From positions 496,001-560,000 of the forward strand of contig NZ_CP046565.1 in the NCBI RefSeq assembly GCF_012769535.1: a DNA stretch of 64,000 nt, written 5' to 3'. The position numbers were made by a program, and so were the translations under genes. Source of the DNA: Methylococcus geothermalis (lineage in GTDB: Bacteria > Pseudomonadota > Gammaproteobacteria > Methylococcales > Methylococcaceae). How positions within the stretch are numbered: position 1 is the stretch's first letter; each line of letters opens with the position of its first letter. The notes beneath the pieces are model-generated. The model made no database searches. It worked only from the letters and a program-made list of their open reading frames with translations, and was not told where the DNA came from. Shown here in pieces: positions 1 through 8,598 of the stretch.

Positions 1-85
1 CATGATGACTTTTCGTTCCGGCGTTGTCTAACAAACGCATGCTTCGATCATGCGTCATTCCTTACCTTGGAGGATTCGAGCTGCT

Positions 86-424
86 ATGAGCAATACATTC
101 CAGAAAACCTCGCTGTCGACCGTCGTGGGCACCGCCCTCGCGACCTCCCTCTCGGCCGGTGCCGTCGTGGCCGCCGAGAATCCTTTCGCCGCCAAGGAAC
201 TGACGAGCGGTTACATGCAGCTCGCCGAAGCCGGCAAGGATCAAAAGGAAATGAAGTGCGGCGCCGAAGTGATGAAAAGCAATCCGGAGATGAAATGCGG
301 CGCCTCCATGATGCAAGGCACCGATGCCAAGGCAGATGCCAAGGCAATGGAAGGCAAGTGCGCCGGCATGAAGAAGGATGGCGCATCCCCGGCTCCGGCT
401 CCCGCCGAAACGCCGAAGCCCTAG
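86..424 (+). CDS. Small secreted Cys-motif RiPP precursor (HvfA/bufferin-like)
   Basis: A 112-residue protein. Start ATG 86 is preceded by TTGGAGG at 67-73, and the upstream in-frame ATG at 50 lacks such a site. Residues 1-30 form a signal peptide ending VVAA, so the mature chain begins ENPF. The NPF..ELTSGYM..AEAGK stretch after cleavage is typical of HvfA-like precursors. Cysteines 58, 71 and 92 sit in EMKCG, EMKCG and EGKCA repeats, followed by an Ala/Pro-rich tail. It is followed 27 bp later by an MNIO enzyme. From family knowledge, such core cysteines are oxidised to 5-thiooxazole or oxazolone/thioamide groups that bind copper; the metal here is inferred. It has only three motifs, one of them degenerate (KCA). 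Confidence 0.85.
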   Translation: MSNTFQKTSLSTVVGTALATSLSAGAVVAAENPFAAKELTSGYMQLAEAGKDQKEMKCGAEVMKSNPEMKCGASMMQGTDAKADAKAMEGKCAGMKKDGASPAPAPAETPKP

Positions 425-451
425 TATCTTCGGTTTGGCGGCCCGGCCGGG

Positions 452-1303
452 ATGGTCGAGAAAGCTACCGGCATTCGCGGCGCAGGCCTCGGCCTGCGTC
501 GCAGCTTCATCGAATCGGTCGTCGCCGATCCTCCCGGATCGGTGGATTTCTACGAGGTTGCACCCGAAAATTGGATGCGAATGGGCGGCCGCAATGGCCG
601 CCTGTTTCGCTCCTTGACCGAACGCCTCCCCTTCGTCTGCCACGGGCTGACGCTTTCCCTCGGCGGGCCGACGCCGCTGGACGAATCGTTTCTCACCGAA
701 CTCAAGGCGTTCCTGCAACTTCACGGCATCTCGCTGTACAGCGAACACCTAAGCTACTGCAGCGACCAGGGACATCTCTACGATCTGCTGCCCATTCCGT
801 TCACCGCCGAAGCAGTGGGCTACGTCGCGGAACGCATCCGCCGAGTCCAGGACATTCTGGAGCGGCGCATCGCCATCGAGAATGTGTCCTACTATGCCGC
901 ACCGGGCCGGGAAATGGACGAGCTCGACTTTCTCAACGCGGTGCTCGCGGAAGCTGATTGCGATCTGCTGCTCGACATCAACAACATCTACGTCAACAGC
1001 GTCAATCACGGCTATGACCCGTTGACCTTCCTCTTGGGCCTCCCGCCCGAGCGCATCGTCTACGCCCACATGGCCGGCCATTACGTGCAAGCCCCGGATT
1101 TCCTGGTCGATACCCATGGCGCGCCAATCATCGATCCGGTATGGAAGCTGCTCGACACCGCCTACGAGGCCTTCGGCACTTTCCCCACGCTGTTGGAACG
1201 CGATTTCAACATACCTCCGCTGGCCGAACTCCTAGACGAAGTCGCCGCCATCCGAAGCTTGCAGCAGCGAGTGGCCGAGCCCGCATTACGACGCCATGGC
1301 TGA
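452..1303 (+). CDS. MNIO-family (DUF692) multinuclear iron oxidase, RiPP-modifying
   Basis: A 283-residue TIM-barrel enzyme of the MbnB/HvfB/BufB family, which uses a two- or three-iron site and O2 to modify precursor cysteines. Conserved metal-ligand motifs are all present: YEVAPENW (E35, E39), [10 protein letters not shown] (H64), YSEHLSY (E98, H99), IENVSYY (E143), LLLDINNIY (D175, N178), NHG (H186), HMAGH (H206, H210), DTHG (D220, H222) and LLERD (E249). It lies between the precursor and the DUF2063 partner and overlaps the latter by 8 bp, so translation is probably coupled. The ribosome site is weak. Family assignment is secure; the exact product chemistry is unknown. Confidence 0.92.
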   Translation: MVEKATGIRGAGLGLRRSFIESVVADPPGSVDFYEVAPENWMRMGGRNGRLFRSLTERLPFVCHGLTLSLGGPTPLDESFLTELKAFLQLHGISLYSEHLSYCSDQGHLYDLLPIPFTAEAVGYVAERIRRVQDILERRIAIENVSYYAAPGREMDELDFLNAVLAEADCDLLLDINNIYVNSVNHGYDPLTFLLGLPPERIVYAHMAGHYVQAPDFLVDTHGAPIIDPVWKLLDTAYEAFGTFPTLLERDFNIPPLAELLDEVAAIRSLQQRVAEPALRRHG

Positions 1304-2054
1304 AGTTGAACTCGCCTTCCAGCGTCTGCAGCGGGTGTTTGCGTCCCATGTCCGGGACCCCGCCCGATACCCCGCGCCGGCCGGCGTTCCCCCCGAACGC
1401 ATGGCAATCTACCGGGAGCTGCTATACAACAACATCGAAAGCTTCGTCGGCAACGGATTCCCGGTCATCAAGCGGCTTCTGGGCGAAGCAAGCTGGAGCG
1501 CGCTGATACGGGATTTCTTTGCCCGTCACGTCTGCACGACACCGTATTTCTCCGAAATCTGCGAGGAATTCCTCGTCTATCTGGAAGAAGAACGGGACGC
1601 GCGCGAGGAGGACCCGCCTTTCCTGTTCGAACTCGCGCACTACGAATGGGTCGAACTCGCCCTGGCGATTCACCCGGCCGAGGCATTTCCAGTGTCACCC
1701 GGTTTGCCGTCAAACTGGCCGGAGCGGGGCATCGAAATCTCGCCCTTGGCCTGGCACCTGGCCTACCGCTATCCGGTCCATCGCATCGGTCCGGACTTCA
1801 TGCCGGTGTCTCCACCGGAAACTCCGAGCTTCCTCCTGGTCTATCGCTGCCGGGAAGACCGGGTCAGATTCCTGGAAAGCCCGCCTTTGCTCTATCGCTT
1901 GTTCCGATTTTTCGAAGAGGCCCAAGCGCGGCCCACCCAATGGCATATCGAGCAACTTGCGGAAGAAACCGGCGGTGATGCAGCGGTCTTGAGCCAGCAG
2001 GTGGAGCCCGTGCTGGCAGACCTCGACGAACGCGGCATCGTCCGCTTCGTCTGA
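1296..2054 (+). CDS. DUF2063 partner protein of the MNIO enzyme (HvfC/BufC-like)
   Basis: A 252-residue protein whose N-terminal half resembles DUF2063 ([32 protein letters not shown]...FPV..., split here by dots only where residues vary). Related partners, MbnC and HvfC/BufC, bind the precursor leader and present it to the MNIO enzyme. Start ATG 1296 overlaps the end of the MNIO gene by 8 bp. It ends nine bases before the convergent DUF748 gene. No transporter or DoxX-type membrane gene follows, unlike many hvfABCD clusters. Its role as recognition partner is inferred from family and position. Confidence 0.85.
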   Translation: MAEVELAFQRLQRVFASHVRDPARYPAPAGVPPERMAIYRELLYNNIESFVGNGFPVIKRLLGEASWSALIRDFFARHVCTTPYFSEICEEFLVYLEEERDAREEDPPFLFELAHYEWVELALAIHPAEAFPVSPGLPSNWPERGIEISPLAWHLAYRYPVHRIGPDFMPVSPPETPSFLLVYRCREDRVRFLESPPLLYRLFRFFEEAQARPTQWHIEQLAEETGGDAAVLSQQVEPVLADLDERGIVRFV

Positions 2055-2062
2055 CTGCAACT

Positions 2063-5000
2063 TCAGCTCAGGCTCAACAGGGCGACGGTATCGCCATCGT
2101 CTGCGGACAGGTACACATCCAGCAGATAAATCCGGTTCGGCTCGATCCCTTTCTGCATGAGATAGCTGCGTATGCCGGCGGCGCGCGCCTGCGCCAGGCG
2201 GCGCAGGTCGATTTCGCCGATGGTCCAGTCCTTCAGCACCTTCCGCCGGGCACTTTCGAAAAGCGCGCGACTCAGAACCCGCTCCCCCTTCGGCAGCTCG
2301 GCCCATTCGCTCGCTCCGGGATAACGCATTCGGTAGAACTGGCTGAACAGACGGTGGTAATCCTCGTCCGACAGGACCACGGGGCCGGCCGGCCCCCGGT
2401 CCTGATCCCCGCCGCCGATACGCAGTTCGATGGCTTTGGCGTTCTCCAGTTGGCGCCGCAATTGCTGCTCGGCCAGCGCGCTTGCGTCCTTGCCAGTCCG
2501 AGCCGTTCCGCGGATTTCCAGGTTGAGGCCTGAGCGATCCGAAAGCGCTTTCGCGAGCGCGTCGAGCTTCGCCTTTTCCGGATCCTCCAGAGAGGAGGAA
2601 CCGGTGGCAAACCGGATCGAACCGGCATCGTCGCTGCCGCCATCCAGCAGCATCCCGACCGCCGAAAACGGTGAGCCGACCACTTTGGTGATCACGCCGA
2701 CAGCCGCTTTCGCCAGAAGGCCACCGATGCTGAAATTCGGATCGTCGAGGTTGCCGCTGATGGGCAGGTCGATATCGATCTTTCCGTCGAAACCCCGCAT
2801 CAGCGACACTGCCAGCTTGACCGGCAAGGAGGTTGCGTTCGGGCTTTCGACGCGCTCGCCCAGGGTCAGGTGGTCGAAAACCATGTTGTTATCCGCGACC
2901 AATTTCCGGTCGGAAAGCTGGTAATGCAGGTCCAGGTCGAGCTTGCCCCGATCGATCCGATAACCGGCAAACTTGGCCGAATAGGGGGAGAGTTCCGTCA
3001 GATCGACGTTGGCGAAACGCATCCGGATGTCGGCGAATGTGCCGATTTGGAAGGGATTGATCCGCCCGCTGATCGTCACAGGCGAGGCATCACTGATGCT
3101 TCCCCTGATCGAGACTTCGGCCTTGGCGTCCGGCTTGGAAGACAGCGACCGGATGAAGCCGGACAAACCATGGATATCGACGGAAACATTCGGCTGCAGG
3201 CTGAGGTCGGAAAAATCGGCGGAACCCTCGCGGACCAGCAATGACCCAACCGTCACGGCGAGCGGCCGGCCGTCCCGTTCGCCGACCGCCGCACGCCTGG
3301 GCATATCGGTTTTCGGCTCCGGCTGAAACAGATTTTCGATCAGGTTGAGGGTACGCTCAGGGCTCACGACGACACGCAGATAAGGCTTGTCGGCAATCAG
3401 CTCGCGGATACTCAAACGGTTCGCAGCGGTTTCCAGCGTCAGCTCGTCCGCACGCAGCGACCGCCAGTTGACGAAATGCCGTCCCTCCCTCTTGTCGAAG
3501 GTGACCAGCCCGGCGATCTCCGCCGTCCCGCTGAACCGGGTGTCACCTCTCACCGGCCGGTACGCCAAGTCTCCTTCGAGATTGAGCCTTCCTTTCGCCA
3601 GGTCGATCCGGGCAAGGCCATTCAGATAGGGCCGGAACGGCCGCAGGCCGATGCCTTGCATACGCAAGTGCAGATCGGCCTCCGGGGGATCGACCCTGCC
3701 GGTGCCCTCCACCGTCATCTTGCCCCGCCTGCCAACGCTGGATTCGAGGCGGAGCGCGAATTTCCCCTGCCGTGTATTCAGGCCCGTGAGCCGGATATCC
3801 AGATCTGCCAAATCGAGACTTGCCGGCGGATCGATGCTGCGATCGACGAGACGAACCCGGTAATTGCGTATCAGTGCCTCATCCAGACTGACCGCCCAGG
3901 TTTCCTTCGAGGGCCGTGACTGCCACCCGGCAGTTTCGATACCGGCGTAGCCCGGCATCCCGACTATCCCTTTCGCGGCAATCCAGGCCTGGATTGTCGC
4001 GTCGGACGAATCGAATTTTTCCGCCGACAAAAGCCGTTTCCCGATATCGCCCACCCCTCCCTGCACGGATACCTTACCGAAACTAAGCTCACGGGGTGCA
4101 CCGTCGGCATCGGAAAAGTCTTGAAGCACGATCCGATCGGCTTCCAAACCCGCCACTGACACCTGACCGTCACGAAACCCGAGGCCATGGGATCGGATAT
4201 TGGAAATAGCCATCTCGATCCTGCCTGACTCGTCGTCTTTGGTGACTTCGGTGGAATTCACACCGGCACTATCGGCTTGCACGGCAAAATCGGAAAAATC
4301 GACCGACAGCTGTCCCATGTCGGCACCGCCGATGCGAACACCGACGCCTTCCGGTCCGGCGGCGGAAACAACGTCGAGATGCGCTTTACCTATGCTCAGT
4401 GTCGATTTCGTCCCGTCGTATTCCAGCTCATCGACGTGAACCTCGCCGACTTGGATGTCGACCGCTCGATCGGTCCCCATGCGCCATTGAATATCCTTCC
4501 CGCTCAGCTTCGACTTTTTCAGCGAAAAAACCGAGCGGTCGTCGAGCGATTTGTATTCGAACGCTAGATCGCCATTCAACATCCCTTTCTTCAGTACGAT
4601 ACCCGCGTCCTCGAGGTAAGCCGCAATAGGCATCAACTCCAGGTTTTCGGTATGGAAGTCGGCATTGATGTCAACCGGGGAAAGTATCAGCGCCGCCGTC
4701 CCTTCGAATCTGCCACGGGCACCGCTCGAACCTTTTAATTCGAGCCGCGCGGGCCGACGCAAATCCGGGCCCAGATCGTAAAGATCGGCGTCCATGCCGG
4801 CCACATTCAAGACAACATTGCTGCCCTCATCATGGAATTCCAACGTACTGTTTTTGATAGAGAATTGTCCGATGGCGAAGGGAATCGCCGCGGATGAGAC
4901 GTCTTCCGCCTCACCAATGAGTTGGGTCCAGTTGGAGGAACCTTTCGTATCCAGATTGATCCGGATATCGGCCCCGTGCGCAATACCGTCAGCAATCAAG

Positions 5001-5314
5001 TTTCGGTACTTGAGGCTAGCCCGGATCGCAAGATTCAGGGCGATATGCTCGGCCCTCAGGGCAGGCTGCCCGTCGGGGGTATCGAGTACAGCCCCGTCGA
5101 GTTCGAGCTTGCCGGAAAAGGGATTGAACCGGACATCATCCATCCGGAACGAACCTTGCCACTCCCCTGCCACGATCGCTGGCAATCGTGTCCGAACGAG
5201 ATAGGGAACGACTAAGAAACCGACCGCGATATAGAAGAGAGCGAAGACTAAGAAGCCCGTTGCTCCGAAAATCAGGATACGGGCCTTCCTTGGCCGAATG
5301 GACGCAAAAACCAT
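2063..5314 (-). CDS. DUF748 / AsmA-like giant envelope protein with OmpA-like tail
   Basis: A 1083-residue protein with one N-terminal membrane helix (about residues 13-37) and a long periplasmic part of repetitive beta character, typical of DUF748/AsmA-like proteins. These are related to bridge-like lipid-transport proteins between inner and outer membrane. The C-terminal region contains IRFATGSSSL...KLDALAKAL, resembling an OmpA/MotB-type peptidoglycan-associating fold. It lies 39 bp downstream of the nfeD gene and is probably cotranscribed with qmcA-nfeD. The start has no strong Shine-Dalgarno site, but no better candidate is near. Specific function is unknown. Confidence 0.8.
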   Translation of the reverse strand: MVFASIRPRKARILIFGATGFLVFALFYIAVGFLVVPYLVRTRLPAIVAGEWQGSFRMDDVRFNPFSGKLELDGAVLDTPDGQPALRAEHIALNLAIRASLKYRNLIADGIAHGADIRINLDTKGSSNWTQLIGEAEDVSSAAIPFAIGQFSIKNSTLEFHDEGSNVVLNVAGMDADLYDLGPDLRRPARLELKGSSGARGRFEGTAALILSPVDINADFHTENLELMPIAAYLEDAGIVLKKGMLNGDLAFEYKSLDDRSVFSLKKSKLSGKDIQWRMGTDRAVDIQVGEVHVDELEYDGTKSTLSIGKAHLDVVSAAGPEGVGVRIGGADMGQLSVDFSDFAVQADSAGVNSTEVTKDDESGRIEMAISNIRSHGLGFRDGQVSVAGLEADRIVLQDFSDADGAPRELSFGKVSVQGGVGDIGKRLLSAEKFDSSDATIQAWIAAKGIVGMPGYAGIETAGWQSRPSKETWAVSLDEALIRNYRVRLVDRSIDPPASLDLADLDIRLTGLNTRQGKFALRLESSVGRRGKMTVEGTGRVDPPEADLHLRMQGIGLRPFRPYLNGLARIDLAKGRLNLEGDLAYRPVRGDTRFSGTAEIAGLVTFDKREGRHFVNWRSLRADELTLETAANRLSIRELIADKPYLRVVVSPERTLNLIENLFQPEPKTDMPRRAAVGERDGRPLAVTVGSLLVREGSADFSDLSLQPNVSVDIHGLSGFIRSLSSKPDAKAEVSIRGSISDASPVTISGRINPFQIGTFADIRMRFANVDLTELSPYSAKFAGYRIDRGKLDLDLHYQLSDRKLVADNNMVFDHLTLGERVESPNATSLPVKLAVSLMRGFDGKIDIDLPISGNLDDPNFSIGGLLAKAAVGVITKVVGSPFSAVGMLLDGGSDDAGSIRFATGSSSLEDPEKAKLDALAKALSDRSGLNLEIRGTARTGKDASALAEQQLRRQLENAKAIELRIGGGDQDRGPAGPVVLSDEDYHRLFSQFYRMRYPGASEWAELPKGERVLSRALFESARRKVLKDWTIGEIDLRRLAQARAAGIRSYLMQKGIEPNRIYLLDVYLSADDGDTVALLSLS

Positions 5315-5353
5315 TTCGATCGACCGATGGAAAGATGATCTGCGGAAGCGGTA

Positions 5354-5797
5354 TCAGTCGATGCGTTCCACCTTGAGAATGACGCCTTCGACGTCACTCA
5401 CCTTGACTTTCGTCCCCGCCGGACAATCCTCGCCACATACCCGCCATATCGAGTCGTCGATATGGATTTTGCCCATCCCGTTGACGATGGGTTGTTCCAG
5501 CGTCAGTGTCCGCCCTAGGTACTGCGCCGCTCGGCGGTTGAGCAAGGGCCGGTCGGATGCGATGGGCTTGCGCCCGATGAGTTTTTCGAACGCGAAAATA
5601 CTCGCCAGCGAAAGCACCGAAAACAGCAGCAACTGAACTTCCCAGCCCAGTTCTGGAAACAACCAGAGCACCGCGCCGGTCACCAGAGCGGCTTCCGCCA
5701 TCCAGAGAAAATACATGCCGGGAACGAGCAGTTCCAGAATCAACAACAAGGTGCCCAGCGTCCACCAATGCCAGAAAACGAGGGTATCCCAGATCAT
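5354..5797 (-). CDS. NfeD-family membrane protein (YbbJ-like)
   Basis: A 147-residue short NfeD protein. It has hydrophobic helices at about residues 8-32 and 35-70, then a C-terminal OB-fold-like beta domain (about residues 85-145: LGRTLTL, NGMGKIHIDD, IWRV, GTKVKVSDVEGVILKVE). NfeD proteins partner SPFH/stomatin proteins at the membrane. Its ATG overlaps the qmcA stop by four bases (ATGA), the same arrangement as qmcA-ybbJ in Escherichia coli. The role is probably in membrane microdomain or protein quality control; this is inferred from the family. Confidence 0.88.
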   Translation of the reverse strand: MIWDTLVFWHWWTLGTLLLILELLVPGMYFLWMAEAALVTGAVLWLFPELGWEVQLLLFSVLSLASIFAFEKLIGRKPIASDRPLLNRRAAQYLGRTLTLEQPIVNGMGKIHIDDSIWRVCGEDCPAGTKVKVSDVEGVILKVERID

Positions 5798-6723
5798 TTG
5801 AGGTCCTTGGGTTTGCCGAAGGTTTCCCGAGTCAGTTCCACGATGCCTCCCAGGGAGCCGAGGAGGCTCGAGGCCTCCAGCGGCATGAGGATGAGCTTGT
5901 TATTCGGCGCCGCGGCAATGTCCCGCAGGGCTTCGACGTATTTCTGGGCGACAAAGTAGTTGACGGCTTGGATGTCGCCCTTGGCAATGGCCTCGGACAC
6001 CAGCGCGGTCGCCCGTGCTTCCGCTTCCGCCAGCCGCTCTCGGGCTTCGGCGTCCCGAAACGCTGCTTCGCGCCGACCTTCGGCTTCGAGTATCGCGCCC
6101 TGCTTTTCGCCCTCGGCACGCAGGATTTCGGCCTGGCGATGGCCTTCCGCTTCCAGGATCGCGGCACGCTTGTCGCGCTCGGCTTTCATCTGCCTCGCCA
6201 TCGAGTCCACCAGATCCTGGGGCGGGGCGATGTCCTTGATTTCGATGCGGGTGACTTTGACGCCCCAGGGCGTGGTCGCATCGTCCACGACGGTGAGCAA
6301 GCGCGCATTGATCTCATCCCGTTTCGACAACAGTTCGTCCAGATCCATCGATCCCATGACGGTACGGATGTTGGTCATGGTCAACTGCATGATGGCGAAC
6401 TGGAGATTGCTGACCTCATAGGCGGCTCTCGCGGCGTCCACGACCTGGTAGAACACCACGCCATTGACCGTGACCATGGCATTGTCCTTGGTGATCACTT
6501 CCTGGGAAGGTACATCCAGCACCTGCTCCATCATGCTCAGGCGTGCTCCGATCTGATCGATGACCGGACGAATCCAGTTGATCCCGGGACTCAGCGTCCT
6601 CGTGTATTTCCCGAAGCGTTCCACCGTGTATTCGGTTCCCTGGGGGACGAACTTGACGCTGAGCACCACGATGACGATGCAAAGAATGAAGAAAAACAGG
6701 ACGAACAGGGCAAAACCGGACAT
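5794..6723 (-). CDS. qmcA: SPFH/Band 7 stomatin-like protein (QmcA)
   Basis: A 309-residue protein with an N-terminal membrane helix (residues 2-24) and a Band 7/SPFH domain (VPQGTEYTVERFGKYTRTLSPG, with PFV-like INWIRPVID). A long Ala/Glu-rich coiled coil follows (AEGHRQAEILRAEGEKQGAI). Such proteins oligomerise at the inner membrane and modulate FtsH-type proteolysis. Start ATG 6723 is chosen because GGAGA precedes it by six bases and a membrane helix starts immediately; the longer open frame adds 42 unconvincing residues. It heads the minus-strand operon qmcA-nfeD-DUF748 and diverges from the polyphosphate phosphotransferase gene across the putative origin. Confidence 0.92.
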   Translation of the reverse strand: MSGFALFVLFFFILCIVIVVLSVKFVPQGTEYTVERFGKYTRTLSPGINWIRPVIDQIGARLSMMEQVLDVPSQEVITKDNAMVTVNGVVFYQVVDAARAAYEVSNLQFAIMQLTMTNIRTVMGSMDLDELLSKRDEINARLLTVVDDATTPWGVKVTRIEIKDIAPPQDLVDSMARQMKAERDKRAAILEAEGHRQAEILRAEGEKQGAILEAEGRREAAFRDAEARERLAEAEARATALVSEAIAKGDIQAVNYFVAQKYVEALRDIAAAPNNKLILMPLEASSLLGSLGGIVELTRETFGKPKDLK

Positions 6724-7046
6724 GTGCGTCTCCGCAAGAGCTAACGAATGGGACGCCTTTAGGATAGCTTGATCGTTCGTCGGTCCACACGGACTGTTAC
6801 AGAAAATTCTTGAAGAAAAGGAATTTGATTTATGACTAGCCAAGACCAAATCTGTGGGAAAAGAATTTTTTCAAAGGATATCAATGTCTTGCAGAGAGGA
6901 CGAGGGTGTTGGTAAATTCGGGCTGACATGTAGATGGATTGTGGATAACTTGATTCCGGTCGTACGCATCGAAGGACCGCACACGTTGTGCACAGGGAAA
7001 GGCGGACTTTTCCCACACCGGATCGCAAACCACAGGAACTTCTCGG
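6724..7046. other. Candidate chromosomal replication origin (oriC)
   Basis: A 323-bp gene-free, AT-rich segment between divergent qmcA and the polyphosphate phosphotransferase gene. It contains a perfect DnaA box (TGTGGATAA, 6940-6948). Three further 9-mers have two mismatches: TGTGGGAAA at 6853-6861, TTGTGCACA at 6986-6994 and TTTCCCACA at 7009-7017. TATCAATGTCTTG at 6879-6891 fits the IHF consensus WATCAANNNNTTR exactly. The stretch 6801-6875 is rich in A/T and could be the unwinding element. The gidA-gidB-parAB-atp block that often flanks gammaproteobacterial origins starts 1.5 kb away. The assignment is inferred; a GC-skew inflection was not computed. Confidence 0.5.
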
Positions 7047-8519
7047 ATGTTCGAAGTCGCGGAACTGAAATCCACGCTGGATAAAACCTCATACGCTGCT
7101 CAAGTACCGGATCTGCGAATGCAGCTCCTGGATTTACAACAGAAGATCGAAACCGCGGGGATCACTGTCGTCTTTCTGGTGGCGGGCCTGGACTGCGCGG
7201 GCAAGGGTGACATCATCCACACGCTGAACGAATGGATGGACCCGCGCTACATGGGAACCCATGCCTTCGGCAGGCCTTCGGAGGACGAACGGGAGCGCCC
7301 CAATCACTGGCGCTATTGGATGGCTCAGCCGCCGCGCGGCCGGATCGGGATTTTCACCGTCGGCTGGTACGGACCGCCGCTTGCGGACCGGCTGTATTCG
7401 CGTATCGACGAAGCCGCCTTCCTGGCCGAGTTGGCCCACATCAACCGCCTGGAAAAAGCCTGGGCCAGCGACGGCGCCCTGGTGGTCAAATGCTGGCTGC
7501 ATCTGAGCAAGAAGCAGCAGCGCAAGATCATCGACAAAACCGAGAGTGATCCCGAGACGCGCTGGAAGATCACCGAAATCGAGCACGAACACCTGAAGCT
7601 CTACGACGATTTTCTCGTGATCGCGGAGAAAGCGCTGCGGGAAACCAATACGCCGGAAGCGCCCTGGTTCCTGGTCAACGGCTACGACTCGCACTACCGG
7701 CGGATCGCGGTCGGCCGCCATCTGGCACAGTGCATTACGGCTCGTTTGGAAGGTGTCCGGAACAAATGCGCCAAGTCCGGACCCCCGGTTTCGAGTCCCG
7801 GGCCGAGCATCCTAAGCGCGGTGGATTTGAAGGCCCAACTTGGAAAAAAGGCCTACCAGGAGGAAAAGTCCGCCTTCCAGTCCAGGATCAGCCGCCTGAC
7901 CCGGCTGGCACGCCAGCAAAAACGCTCGGCCATGCTGGTATTCGAGGGTTGGGACGCGGCCGGCAAAGGCGGAGTCATCCGCCGCATCACGCCGGCGATG
8001 GATGCGCGCAACTACCGCGTCATTCCCATCGCCGCGCCGACCGACGAGGAAAGGGCGCATCATTACCTCTGGCGGTTCTGGCGGCACCTGCCGCGCGATG
8101 GCAACGTCACCATCTACGACCGGAGCTGGTATGGCAGGGTGCTGGTGGAGCGGGTGGAAGGCTTCGCCAGCGACGAGGAATGGCGCCGCGCCTATTCCGA
8201 AATCAACGACTTCGAGGAGGAACTGACCGGCCACGGCATCATCCTGCTCAAGTTCTGGCTGCACATCTCCAAGGACGAACAGGCCAAGCGGTTCCGGGAG
8301 CGCGAGCAGACACGCTACAAGCGCTACAAGATCACCGAGGACGACTTGCGCAACCGGGAGAAATGGGAGGCTTACGAACAGGCGGTGAACGACATGGTGA
8401 CCCAGACCAGCACCAGCTATGCGCCTTGGCATATCGTCGCCGCCAACGACAAGTACCACGCGCGCATCGAAGTGTTTCGCACCCTGTGCAAGGCTTACCA
8501 GCGGGCGCTGAAACTCTAG
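7047..8519 (+). CDS. pap: Polyphosphate:AMP phosphotransferase (two-domain PPK2)
   Basis: A 490-residue protein made of two tandem PPK2 domains, the length expected for class II PPK2 enzymes, which use polyphosphate to convert AMP to ADP. Domain 1 has a P-loop GLDCAGKGD at residues 47-55. Domain 2, from about residue 280, has GWDAAGKGG near residue 300 and the Walker B/lid segment YDRSWYGR. In domain 1 the equivalent of YDRSWYGR reads FTVGWYGP, losing the acidic and basic residues, so the C-terminal domain is probably the catalytic one. A weak AGGA lies about nine bases before the ATG. It is first gene to the right of the candidate origin. Confidence 0.9.
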   Translation: MFEVAELKSTLDKTSYAAQVPDLRMQLLDLQQKIETAGITVVFLVAGLDCAGKGDIIHTLNEWMDPRYMGTHAFGRPSEDERERPNHWRYWMAQPPRGRIGIFTVGWYGPPLADRLYSRIDEAAFLAELAHINRLEKAWASDGALVVKCWLHLSKKQQRKIIDKTESDPETRWKITEIEHEHLKLYDDFLVIAEKALRETNTPEAPWFLVNGYDSHYRRIAVGRHLAQCITARLEGVRNKCAKSGPPVSSPGPSILSAVDLKAQLGKKAYQEEKSAFQSRISRLTRLARQQKRSAMLVFEGWDAAGKGGVIRRITPAMDARNYRVIPIAAPTDEERAHHYLWRFWRHLPRDGNVTIYDRSWYGRVLVERVEGFASDEEWRRAYSEINDFEEELTGHGIILLKFWLHISKDEQAKRFREREQTRYKRYKITEDDLRNREKWEAYEQAVNDMVTQTSTSYAPWHIVAANDKYHARIEVFRTLCKAYQRALKL

Positions 8520-8598
8520 TTATCTAACGGTATGAAAAGTCTGATAAACTTCGCCCCCCTCGAGCCATCCCCAGCCGGGCCGAAACCGGCGGAGCCCC

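Noticed and set aside
6759-7028. Several overlapping short frames in the qmcA upstream gap
   Set aside because: Mutually overlapping on both strands, no ribosome sites, and the DNA has origin-like rather than coding features.
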